The notes beneath the pieces were generated by a model. The model made no database searches, had not been told where the DNA came from, and worked only from the letters and a program-made list of their open reading frames with translations. 64,000 bases of DNA from Syngnathus acus (lineage: Eukaryota > Chordata > Actinopteri > Syngnathiformes > Syngnathidae), in NCBI RefSeq assembly GCF_901709675.1, contig NC_051091.1:7474967-7538966 (forward strand), read 5' to 3'. The translations under genes were made by a program, and so were the position numbers. Positions 1-17,613 of the stretch are shown here, in pieces; positions within the stretch are counted from its first letter, which is position 1, and each line of letters begins with the position of its first letter.

Positions 1-42
1 CTGGAGCAACCAATTATTATTTAAAATGTTTTTTTTCCCCAG

Positions 43-1070
43 CAATCCGACCAGGACATCCCAATGGGACTCTCAGAGATGGTGAGAATATATTAAATAA
101 AATTTGCAGTCATCCATCATGTCCCTGATGAGGCTTCTTCTTGAGAGCTTGTTAAGCGCACACTCACACCCACACGCTGCCATGCGAATTCAGCCCACGC
201 TGATTTTCTTACCGTGTCTGTTGTGTAGCTGGAGCTGCAGGCCAGCTACGACGAGGCGGTGCACGAGCTGCGTGGGCTGGAGGTGGAGCGCGAGGCTCTG
301 TTGTTCCAGGTGGACGTCCTGCAGGACACGCTGGAGGGTGTGGAGGAGCTGCTGGCCGAAACCCAGAGGGAGGTTGGACAGGCTAATATGGTGCGTGGCA
401 CAAACGTGGTAGTTTGGTTAAAGACTTTGTGACAAAAAAACAAACATGCCTGTCTGCTTTCAGGAGTTAGAGCGAGAGCGGGAGGCCAAGAAGAAACTGG
501 AGCGTTTGGTCCACTCTTTAATGCAGGAAGTGGAGACATTAAAAGAGGTCATGTGACTTTCAACACAAACACTACCATATTGCCAGAATGAAATTTTGAT
601 ATTTTGCTTTCTCCTCGCAGGAAGAAAATGCTCTTGCGCACGTATCGGAGGACAGGAATGAAAGTGAAGTGGACGCAAAGGGAGGGGAAAGTCAAATGGA
701 CGATCCGACCCAGGAAACAGCACAACTTAGCTCAGCCAGCGAAGCCACTGCTGCGTGCGACGATGCGCATTTGACCAAGGCAGATGAGGGGAGTGTCGTG
801 ACCAAAGTGAAGTGGGTGGCCAACAGCGCCCCCTCCCTTGCCCTGGACGACCCGCTCTGTGAGGACGGGGTGCACCGGAGGCCTTTCAAAGGCGAACGAG
901 ACCAGTCCCCGGATAAGAGCGACTCGGACACGGCGAGCATGTACGAGGACGCATCTACGGAAACCCCTGAGCAGGACGCCGTCCCTCCAGAGTTGCTTCA
1001 TGACTCCGAGAGTAAGGACGGCAATGAGTCCCAGGGGCCCCGAAATGATGACAGCTGCCTTGTGTCTTAA
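43..1070 (+). CDS. 3' end of a coiled-coil gene resembling LRRFIP (partial)
   Basis: The last four exons of a gene that begins left of the window: 43-81, 229-390, 464-547 and 621-1070, all in phase 0. The first three encode a continuous heptad-rich coiled coil with the stretch FQVDVLQDTLEGVEELLAET followed by a Glu/Arg/Lys-rich segment. The last exon encodes a Ser/Asp/Glu-rich disordered tail containing SDSDTASMYEDASTETPEQD and ends in CLVS. The coil layout resembles LRRFIP1/2, cytoplasmic proteins that bind Flightless-1 and act in nucleic-acid and Wnt/TLR signalling, but I matched it only from memory and another coiled-coil family is possible. Intron 3 (548-620) has a weak donor, GAG followed by GTCATG; without splicing the frame ends two codons later. 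AATAAA lies at 1208-1213. The exon joins are more certain than the name. Confidence 0.6.
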
Positions 1071-2498
1071 TTTATTCTGAAGCCATGCATCCTTTTTCAC
1101 AGCTACCATTCTCAGTGGTTCTCAAGCTGATACTTCTTTTTCGCCAATCGAATCTTTACTACCTGTCTTTTATACTCGAAAAATGTTTAGCTGCTGCTTG
1201 AACAAGAAATAAATGTGTATACAGGGAAACTAGAGTAAGCCGCACAATTGCTCAACTTGTCTGCAATAAGTCATTGTGGCTACAGTTTGGGCTTAATTGT
1301 TTTTGGGAGGCTAATTTGAGATGCAACTTTTTGGAAGGTCAAAAAGTAAGGGAACCACAATTCACTGCCTGACTGAGTGACTTAACAGTTATATTTTTAT
1401 GTCTTGTATCATCGATTTTGAGGGTTTAGGGGGAATTGGCAGCATTTGCACTTTTCACAAGTTTGTGCGTTGAAAACATTCCCTTTAGAATCAAACTTGA
1501 GTGAGGGAAAGGAAGTCCCTTTGTCTGCATGGGAAGACTGCTTTGCACATTTGCAGTCCAGTTTTCATGTCTGATTGCTGTAAACTTTGTCATATTTTTA
1601 AAGCCTTTGGGAGCTGTTGATTGCATGGACATTTGTCAGTTTTTATTTCCACATGGCACATCTTCAAACCATTTTGAACACTGTTTTGCACATAGCATTG
1701 GTGTCATGGCAATTCATTTCAAGCAGGAGTTAAGATTATTTACGAATCAGGTTTCACTTTTTATCCTAATTTAAAAAGAAAAAGACAAACTACCATAAAC
1801 ACATCAAAATTATGTTGCCATATTTGATTGCTAAGGAAATGAGCATGTATGATCTTTGTTATGATTTATATAGTCGCTCAACATGATTGTTTTTTGTCCT
1901 AATACTTGCTTAGCCACGTAAAGCTCTGATGACTTTTTTTTTGTCTGCCACATCATTATTTGTTATAGGAACTCTGACCTGCTATGGTTAGAGACTTTCA
2001 AATAGTTTCCCTCAATCTGTTAACTCCCAATTGTAATTTTCTTTTGTTCTAAGTCATCAGATCATGAGCATTCGAAAAATGCAAAAGTATATATTCTTGT
2101 AATTTTTTTGCATTTGAGTAATTTTGAATTCTATAGTAAATCTAAAACCAGAATTGAAATTTTGGAATAAAATAACTTGATAAATCTTGTGCTTTGTTAT
2201 GTTATATATTTTATTTGAACATTTTTAGTTTGATAATCGAGTCATCCCAATTTTTTTTGTTTTGTTTACCTCAAATGTTTTAGCCAGTTGTGCTATAACA
2301 ATATTTGTCCAGCAGGTGGCAAACTAGATCGAAAGGAGGCAGTTTAGCCAACAGAACCCAAAGCCCAATATGATTAATATGTTTTGATTAATAAACCACT
2401 GATGTGAAACACAGACATGTAAATTTTACATGCCAAATTGTGTGCTATTTCAATGTACTCTGTAGTCGGATATGTTAAGGAGTGAAACTTGATCGATA
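1071..2498. other. 3' UTR of the coiled-coil gene and AT-rich spacer before avil
   Basis: The first part is the 3' UTR of the upstream gene, with a polyadenylation signal at 1208-1213. The rest is AT-rich with no ORF showing codon structure. The convergent avil 3' end comes in from the right. A short match to a hAT-like terminal sequence, CAGTGGTTCTCAAGCT, sits at 1113-1128 inside the UTR. I see nothing else. Confidence 0.6.
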
Positions 2499-7012
<4,514 letters not shown>

Positions 7013-9217
7013 ATTGCACGCAGTTGTGGCAGGCCGCTATTGTTTCTTCTTTTCACCTGTTTCAATAAAAAACATCACCCGGGAGACACATCAACAACGT
7101 CAACAAAACCAATACAATGTTAAACAACCTTACGTACCTTCAAGAAGTTATCTTGGCTGATTTGCTAACAATAAGCAATCATTTAATACATACAGCCAGC
7201 AAAACTATTTGCATGCATTTGTATTTAGCGAGACTTTTTTCAAAATTCGGCCCAATCATTGACCTTGTAGGGAAATTGGTTAAAAACAAGATTGACTTGT
7301 ATTGTACACATACTTTCTTCCAGTGCCATAGCGTTTTTTGGACACTAAAAGTAACTAAAATTCTTTAAAAATACATAACAGAAGCTTTGTGATCATTTCT
7401 TTGTTTTAAATAATGTATAGCCAACTTGGGTGGGGTCTGCTTTAGGTCGGCGGATCTGTGAGAGTGAGGGCTGCGCTCCTGTGGGAGTGGTTAAAGCCGC
7501 ATTTAATCATGGCAACTCAAAATGGCTCCTTTCATTCCCTTTAAATGCAACATTTATATTTAATGAGATATTTGAAATGTCATTTTTGTTCATGAACATG
7601 CATCCAGTCCCTTCTGGAATAATCTTCTAACACTTCCACGTAATTTTGTAACCGTTCTTCTCAGAAAAGTGACGAACGACAAGAATCGAAACATCAGACT
7701 TTCTTTTTCCATTTTTTCCAGGACTTCTCGTTACATGTGCCTTAGCACATATGCACTTAAAAAAAGGCATGAATGACAAGTTAAATAACATTTTCAGCCT
7801 TGTAGACTCTTAAATGCCATGACTTTGCCATTTTTCCAGGAATCCTCGCATGTGCCTCAACTGGAATGACGTCATGCAAGTTACTGGCCAAAATGAAATA
7901 AAATGACACAGCATTCCAAATTGAGAGTACTGGAAAATGGTCATGAATCAACAGCATGAGCACAGCGGGTCACTTAAGACTTTTTTTTTTTTTGATTGAA
8001 GTGGAAACAATTGGCACAAAAAGAAGATTATTCCTTTCAGCTTTTTGATCTTGGAAGACCACAGAAGGTGGAAATAATCACAAAGTAGCAGACTAACTTA
8101 TTACTCACGCCAACGACTGTTTGGCTTCCTGCATTTGTCAGCCCTGTAATTAAAAGTACTGTGATCTGGCAAAGCCAAATAACAACCTAAAACGTCCTTT
8201 AGTAAAACAATGTTCAACCCAAGCACATTTTCAAGTGAAGCCAACAAATTATACTCACAATTATTCAACAGATTTGAACAAAATGTTGGCCTTGCTCAAG
8301 ATGTCAGGTTAGGTAAATTCCCCATCTGAACACGTTGCTTTGGCAACAGGGGACTTTTAACATGGTCAGAAAGGCTATGATGTCATAGAGTAGTGTGTCT
8401 TCTCTGATGTCATGTTGCTCACGGACACAACAAAAAGAGTCTTACCAGTCAAAACATTTTGGAATTTGGGGAAGAAATGTCCATCCACGAGTGTTCTATA
8501 GCACTTATCATTAGGGTCATGAATTTCAATGTTCTTCCTGAGGTGGCTCCAAAAACATGCACCTGAGGGTCACTGAAAACTATAAATAGTACTTAAGTAT
8601 ACATGTGAATTTTACTGGTTATGTAGTGTCAATATACTCGTCAGGAAAGATAGATATTTAAAGCCAGAACTACAAAACTGTCAGGCAGACATGCTGACTC
8701 ATACTTGTTTTTCCTCAAGCACATCAGGTTTTGATAATAATAAAATAAGTGCATATATTTAACAATATTAATCAATTAAAGGTAAAGTTCAACAACAGGT
8801 CGAATTTAACTCTGAAACGTCATAGCTATAAATGACAACGCATGGTAGAATCCAGATTACACAAGATATTATAGGTCAAAATTAAAACAAAAAATTGACT
8901 ATTTCAAAAACCTGATGTGCTACAAAAAAGTCTTTTTTTTTTAAAATCAGTTTCAAAAATGTTTAGGGACACAAAACTCTCTCTGTTGACCAGTGGTCCT
9001 GCTGTCACAAACTATTTTTTATAAAAAAGTAGAAGAGGTTACATATTACATGTATCTTCTTCGATTCGGAAACAAGGAGGAACAGGCCTGCCTCTTCCAT
9101 CTCCACCAGATGTTGGTGGCTCCTCCCACTGAGCTCAGCTGGACATTCCAGCCCACCTCTGGGGATCTGCCGGTTCCCCCACACACTCGCCAGTCTACGG
9201 GAGCAGGAAGAGACAAC
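7013..9217. other. Intergenic region between the avil and olfml3 starts
   Basis: Divergent intergenic region of about 2.2 kb containing the avil upstream region and the olfml3 promoter and 5' UTR. It is AT-rich. The short ORFs show no conserved protein. A palindromic X-box-like sequence lies at 8334-8347. The 100 bases before the olfml3 ATG are more GC-balanced and are probably its 5' UTR. No clear TATA box was assigned. Confidence 0.5.
8334..8347. promoter_or_regulatory. X-box-like RFX site
   Basis: GTTGCTTTGGCAAC is a near-perfect inverted repeat resembling the RFX X-box consensus GTTGCCATGGCAAC. It lies about 0.9 kb upstream of the olfml3 start codon and 1.3 kb from the avil start. RFX factors regulate ciliary and sensory-neuron genes. 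Function here is inference from one motif match, which can arise by chance. Confidence 0.25.
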
Positions 9218-10961
9218 ATGAGAGGACTCGTTGTCTTCATCAGTACGCTGTGTTTGGCCGGCGCACAGCACCAGGCTCTGATTGACTACTTGGAGCGGCG
9301 GCTGCTTGCCATTGAGGTGAGACTTTGCTTCTTGCGCTCCACGAGGAAACTTCCAGCAAAAGGGGGCAAAGGCAATGGAATGCAGAAGTGCGTCAACCCC
9401 TGTGGAAAAGTTTTCAATTATGTATGCCGCTCCTGTTCCATTTAGTCACCTTTGATAGGGAGGACGTCAAATGACGCATTACAATCATCTGGAATGTTAA
9501 AATGGCAGAACAAGTTGGAATTGCCAAGTTTTGCATTTATCAAGCTAATCAAGGAAGTTGTTACATCAATATCCTGTGTGGAAAGTCTCCAGTGAGTTTC
9601 TTAGAATCTCTTATCCTTTAATGGTACAGTGTACCACAAAAGGATAACAGCTTGGCGTCAAGGAAAATTCATGTTACTTTGAATTTCTAACGTGGATTAT
9701 GGATGAAATCCATGTAAATATTGTGCTTCGACATTCCCTTTTTTTTTTTTTTTCCCTAAATCTGTGCTTCCATATCTGACCTCGCCCGCTTCAACAAAAC
9801 AGGATCGCATCTCGTTATGGCACGAGCAGGCTACTCGCTACGCCACGGAGCTGCGGGAACTCAAGCAACATATGGTTTCGCAGCTTGAGAACCTGGACAA
9901 AGAGAAGGAGACACTCCGTGAGAGTTTGGACAGCATGGGGACGCGGGTGGACCGGGTGGAGCGTGAGCTGGACTACTTGGAGACTCAGAACGGCGGCGCT
10001 CAGCCGTGTGTGGATGTGGATGACAAGTTGATCGAGCAGCAGGTCACCCAGGTGCAGGAGAAGCAGAAGACCAAATACTTCAAACAAACTGGTAAGATTG
10101 TGCTTGGAAGTAAAAAATTGACGTTAGGATTATGAGGAGAAACATTTCTGTCTTCCAATTGTGTTGCTCTCCTTAGACTGCAGCGACATGCTCTCCACCA
10201 TCAAAGCTATGAAGATTTTGAAGAGAGTGGGAGGTTCCAAGGGGATGTGGACCAGAGACACCGGCGGGGGCTCAGGGAAGGTCTTCATCTTTAACGGAAC
10301 CAATGAAGACACCATCTTTGAATTTTCCAATGTGCAAGACTTCACTCGTTCGCAAAGCCTGTCTGACTCCAGGGAGCTGAAGCTTCCATCCGCCTGGAGC
10401 GGGACGGGACACATCATTTACAAAAATCACGCCTATCTCGTCATCCAGGCCGACGAGTTGACGCTGGTCAAATATGACTTGAGGAACAAGTCTGTGGCAG
10501 ATAGCGTGGTCTTCCCAGATTGGGACTACATCCCTGTGTACGGTCTGAGCCCTGAAACCGTGATGGACCTGGCTGTGGATGAAGAAGGCCTGTGGGCCAT
10601 TTACGCAACACATCAGAATGAGCAGCACATCTCTCTGGCTAAGATGGACAGCGGCTCTCTGAGTATCGAGCAGACGTGGGACACCAGCTGCCCCAGGCAG
10701 AAAGCAGAAGCTGCCTTCGTCATCTGCGGCACGCTATACGTGGTCTACAACACGGAGCAGCCCGGCCGCTCCCACGTCCAATGCGTGTTCGACGTCAATG
10801 ACATGGTAAGCAATGAAGACGCGCCGTTGGTTTACTTCCCTAAACGTTACGGCGCTCACGCCAGTCTCAAGTACAACCCGCTGGAGAAGTTGCTCTACGC
10901 TTGGGATGATGGCTACCAGATTCTCTACAAACTTGTCATGAAGAAGAAACTTGAGGTTTAG
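9218..10961 (+). CDS. olfml3: Olfactomedin-like protein 3, secreted
   Basis: Three coding exons (9218-9316, 9803-10091, 10177-10961) give 390 aa, against about 406 for human OLFML3. Residues 1-16 form a short signal peptide (MRGLVVFISTLCLAGA). A coiled coil of about residues 18-100 follows, including RVERELDYLETQN, and then the olfactomedin domain from CSDMLSTIKAMKILKR to the end. Family signatures are CPRQKAEAAFVICGTLYVVY, YFPKRYGAHASLKYNP and LYAWDDGYQI near the carboxyl end. OLFML3 is a secreted matrix-associated glycoprotein; family work links it to BMP signalling, dorsoventral patterning and angiogenesis. The ATG at 9218 is the only one that gives a signal peptide followed by in-frame splicing. 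A longer frame opening at 8993 is rejected as the start because it would bury the signal peptide. Confidence 0.95.
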
Positions 10962-12410
10962 CATCAAACGAGAGAATTGCCAACCCACATTGTGGTAGCT
11001 AAGTAGTTTTGGCCGCACTGCGTCGTGTGAGCCTACTGGCGAGTGAACCTTCAACATCTTTTGGAGTATCATTGTCTGTTGTGTCTCTTTATATTGTATG
11101 TTTACTGTACAGTACATTAATGAAAGTGTCCATTTCTTCACATTGTGACTTTTAACTGCTGACAACCTTCTGCCCAGAGGGATCTTGTACTTGGCTTTTA
11201 TTATTCTTTGATATTTCTGTGATGATTTTGCCTTTAAAAAAAAAAAAATCTGCATTCCATTTTCACTCACTCAATGGAAAAGATTCATCAGTAAGCTAAA
11301 ACTCTTGTTTTCACTGAAGCAGAAGGACAGTCTAAATATCTGCAGGCCTAACTCAATTTCCTACTGGTTTCCACTAAGCTCTTACATGAGCAGTGCTTTG
11401 TCTTGATATGTTTTTGCCTGGTTGTGATTATAGCTCATAAAGGCAAAACCAACTCAGCCTGATTGAGATATAGTTTACTTAATGGAGTTATAATGAAATA
11501 CAAACATGTGTAATCCCCCAGAGTTAGTTTGCGTGTTCCATGTAATCAAATGTGACAGTCGTGGTTCAAATCGTTGCAAAGAATTTTAGTTCAAGCACAC
11601 AGCAACATTAGATAACAATTTGGTGTTTGATGGTATTTGCTAGCTGGCTAGCACGGTTGCGTTTCCCTCTTTACACTGCGCATATCTGTGAACCAAGTCT
11701 GATCGGGTTGAGTTGTTTTTGACAAAATAAAATTGATGGAAAGTAACAACTTGGTCGACTATTAATATCATCCGAGATTTAGTGATTGGGAAATGAAGCT
11801 TCAAATTTGCTTCATGAACCAGGTGTGAACCAGAAACCGAACTGAACCCCAACAGTTATATAAACACATTTATTTATTTATTTTCAACTGTCAACAAGCA
11901 ATAGCCATAAAAGGGGCTTATAAAGGGGCAGGTAAAACCTAGTGTACGAAAGTTGTGACAACCTACCAGACTGTAAAATCTGAAAATAAAGCAACCTTTG
12001 CATAAATAAGACATTTTCATTTCTGTTGACTTCTTATAGCCGGAAAATTGAACGAACAATAAACGTTGGTATTTGCACTATCCCGAAACGTGTGCTATCA
12101 ATTTCTAAATTCTAAAATTTGGACAGCCTAAGGCCGGAACACGAATATAAAACAAACAAGTCTCTGGGCACAAAACTACAATATGTCTATGAATACCTAC
12201 GTACATTAGAGGGTGACAATATTTAGTTTAACAATGGCAAATATGGACAAACAGAACAATGTTAGGTCTACAGAAAACAGACAAGAACATTTCAAACTGT
12301 TTTTAAAGTATCAAATGAGCATCAAAAGGATACCACTCATCAAGTGAGATCACTTACGGCTTGTTGTCGTGAAAAGAATCTGCTGCTTTTTTTAGGAGAT
12401 TTTGCACAAT
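10962..12410. other. Convergent 3' UTRs of olfml3 and cdk2
   Basis: The two genes converge here. The left part is the olfml3 3' UTR, and the right part is the cdk2 3' UTR read on the minus strand, with TTTATT (AATAAA on minus) repeated at about 11868-11884. No coding sequence is supported. Confidence 0.6.
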
Positions 12411-14956
<2,546 letters not shown>

Positions 14957-15555
14957 CTGCCGAGGCTCGGCTGGTGTTCGACGGGAATGTCACGGCTTAA
15001 GACAGCTAAAAGCTCAGTCGCGTCTTTTGTGTCCAGCGCGCGGACATTCATCCAACCAACTGCTACTATAGTTCAAAACTCGCCCGCGTGTTGCGCACAC
15101 ATACGCACGGCCACCGGAGTAACGAGATCCACCGATCGTTAAAATAGTCACCCGGTGACAAAGAAACTGCTTGGTTAACGAGTTTATTAGACCCTACGGT
15201 GTAAACTAAACGAAAATACCCCGTGTGGCAATGTTTGCCGTCCAAATGCAAAACATTTCAGAACCAACACAGCTACGTTTCCCGCGTTGCCACACTGAGC
15301 GCGCGTTTTATTTTCTCCAATGTACCGATTGTCGCGAGGGCGGTGTTACTGGAAATTGTTACCGCGTCTTCGTCGACGCTCTTTGTGTAAACTATTAGAA
15401 TGAATTTGTAAATAGTTTAAGTGCATTTTTAACAGGTTAGTCTAATTTCCATAATTTGGCTTTTGAGTTTAGATAACTGACTGGTCGCGATAAACGAACA
15501 AAACACTGGCCAGTTACTGGCGCGTAAGTAAATGAAACGTCTACCAGTCACACAA

Positions 15556-15565
15556 GTCACGTGAC
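15556..15565. promoter_or_regulatory. GTCACGTGAC E-box palindrome, cdk2-proximal
   Basis: A perfect 10-bp palindrome containing the CACGTG E-box with flanks that suit MITF/TFE-type bHLH-Zip factors (M-box/CLEAR type). It is 600 bp upstream of the cdk2 ATG. CRE-like TGACGT and TTACGTAA-type motifs overlap or follow it up to about 15583. The MITF link is inference, supported by an identical site upstream of pmel. Confidence 0.5.
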
Positions 15566-15631
15566 GTAGTGACGTTTTACGTAATCTGTGCCGCCCCTCT
15601 GGTCTGTTTGGTACACACTGCGCTACCAGCA

Positions 15632-15842
15632 GAATGAATGAATGAATGAATGAATGAATGAATGAATGAATGAATGAATGAACGAATGAACGAATTAATT
15701 AATTAATTATTACTTGATTAATTAAAACTGAGTGAGTGAGTGAGTGAGTGAGTGAATGAATGAATGAATGAATGAATGAATGAATGAATGAAGGAATGAA
15801 TGAATGAATGAATGAATGAATGAATGAATGAATAAATAAATA
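15632..15842. repeat. Tetranucleotide microsatellite array
   Basis: A compound array: (GAAT)n to about 15694, short AATT units, then (GAGT)n at about 15729-15754 and a second (GAAT)n block to about 15838. It lies just beyond the cdk2 promoter motifs. Confidence 0.95.
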
Positions 15843-17104
15843 GACACCAACTAGATCTATTATTTGTCCTCAAAATTTTTATTCTCAAAGTTTATTCTCA
15901 TTGCTGCTTGACACAAAGACAGCAACATATTACAGTGGCCTAAGATAATATACTTTTTAGGAATTAAACAATTTCTTTTTTTTTTTAATTCAAATTCAGG
16001 CTCACTATGTTACTGTACTTTTATGATGATCCTTACTGTGGATTCTTAGAGGTACATATTTTAGGTGATGTTTGCTGATTAAAGTACAATGCCATATTAG
16101 TATTATTAATTCATATTTAAAATCAATTTCAATTATTATTTTAAATCCAGAGGAGCGAATGTTAGTGGTATCTGCAGTCAGGTGCTCTGTGGGAAGAATT
16201 TGGCCTAACTGCTTGTTTAGCACATGAGAGGTCACATGTAGTGCAGCCTCGCAGTCTGGCTGGCATGAGACTCTTGGGAGCAAGTAGCTGTGAGGAACCA
16301 CCAATCAGGAATTATCATCATGAAATAGAAAATATGATAATTCTACTCTCACTTCGTGAAGAACATTGCTGTAATATGTAAAGAGCTTCTTCTTTAATGG
16401 AGGACACATTGATTGAAATATCAGTGTTCTTTTATTTTTCAGAACAACGATGGTTTACTTTTTAGATCAGGGGATGTTGAGAATAATTGTCACGACTTGT
16501 CTGTAATTAAGGGCTGTATAAATAAACTTGACTTAACTTCACTATTGTCCTTCCAGCATTAATGAATACTTGTCTTATGAATGAAACTACATCCAAAAGA
16601 AGAAAAAATCCGACTAAATGGAGCTCGAGTGTGCGTGCGCTCTTGGTGACGGAATGTAAGAGTTGCCTGAGGAGGACAACCACGGTTGTGAGAGGTTGGC
16701 AATAAATGGACTCTATTGATTTGCCATTTGCCCTTTTGTCTTGTGACACCCATGCACCCCATAACTGAAAAGTCATACGTCACACACGGGCATAAGATCT
16801 TCATGTGTAATGTGCACAAAATGATTTTTCAGGATCAGTTAAAACAGTGGTTCTAATCTGCTGTCATAAGTGGGCACATATTTTTGTTAAGTCATGAACA
16901 ATTTACTGTACAAAAATGTCTGTACATTGTGTACCCCCAGTACTGTAAATAAAGCATTCTGATTAGTATCCAATTTGGGGAATATGATATTTATCCATCT
17001 CGAGGTGGCGCTAATTTTGCCATTTGCTGTCGACTAAAAATTACATCACAGTGTCAAAGGGCTCAGGTAAGGACCAATCACGACTCACCTGTTTTCTGGG
17101 TTTG

Positions 17105-17114
17105 GTCACGTGAC
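17105..17114. promoter_or_regulatory. GTCACGTGAC E-box palindrome, pmel-proximal
   Basis: The same perfect palindrome as at 15556, here 500 bp upstream of the pmel ATG and directly followed by GTTC. MITF is the established activator of PMEL in pigment cells, which makes this the best candidate for a pigment-cell control site in the window. Binding itself is inferred. Confidence 0.6.
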
Positions 17115-17613
17115 GTTCACAAGCTGAGCCCTTAGGCACATCGGGTACATATTGGGACCGAAATCCAGCCCGGGAATATTTATTAACGATAGGTGGGTAA
17201 AGAAAATAAATTCTGCACTTGAAATGTGCCAAATCTACCTGTTCTGACCAAACCCAGATTGATACATAACAGCAAAGTACATATCTGTGAGAATTATAGT
17301 AACATGTTAAACTGAGGATTACCTGAAATTATTATTATTAATAATAATATAATAATTAGTAGTAGTAGTCATTCGAAAAAACGCCCAAATGAATATATGA
17401 CTGAATTAGTGTCAGGGCAAAAGTTTTACAAAAGAGGGGCGGCGCCTGGGTACAGACCAGCAGTGATGTAAGAATGTCTATGATAATTCCGGTCCAGGAG
17501 CTCCTTAAAGAGAGTGAGAGGACTCCTCCAAAGTCTCTGTGAACATTGTGTTTGCGTCAGGAGCAGTTGCTGAGGTCCGGGGTTCTGGGACGAGACGCAC
17601 AACCGAGGACAAG

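Larger units (their letters stand above)
14957..17613. other. Divergent cdk2-pmel intergenic region
   Basis: This 2.66 kb separates the two start codons. From left to right it holds the cdk2 5' UTR and GC-richer promoter (to about 15600), a 210-bp tetranucleotide array, about 1.2 kb of AT-rich sequence with a hAT-like end fragment at 16845-16856, and the pmel upstream region. Two identical GTCACGTGAC palindromes lie at 15556 and 17105. Small ORFs here show no conserved protein. Confidence 0.7.

Noticed and set aside
8993-9445. 150-aa ORF starting upstream of olfml3
   Set aside because: It reads through the olfml3 signal peptide and past its first donor at 9316; the true start is the internal ATG at 9218.
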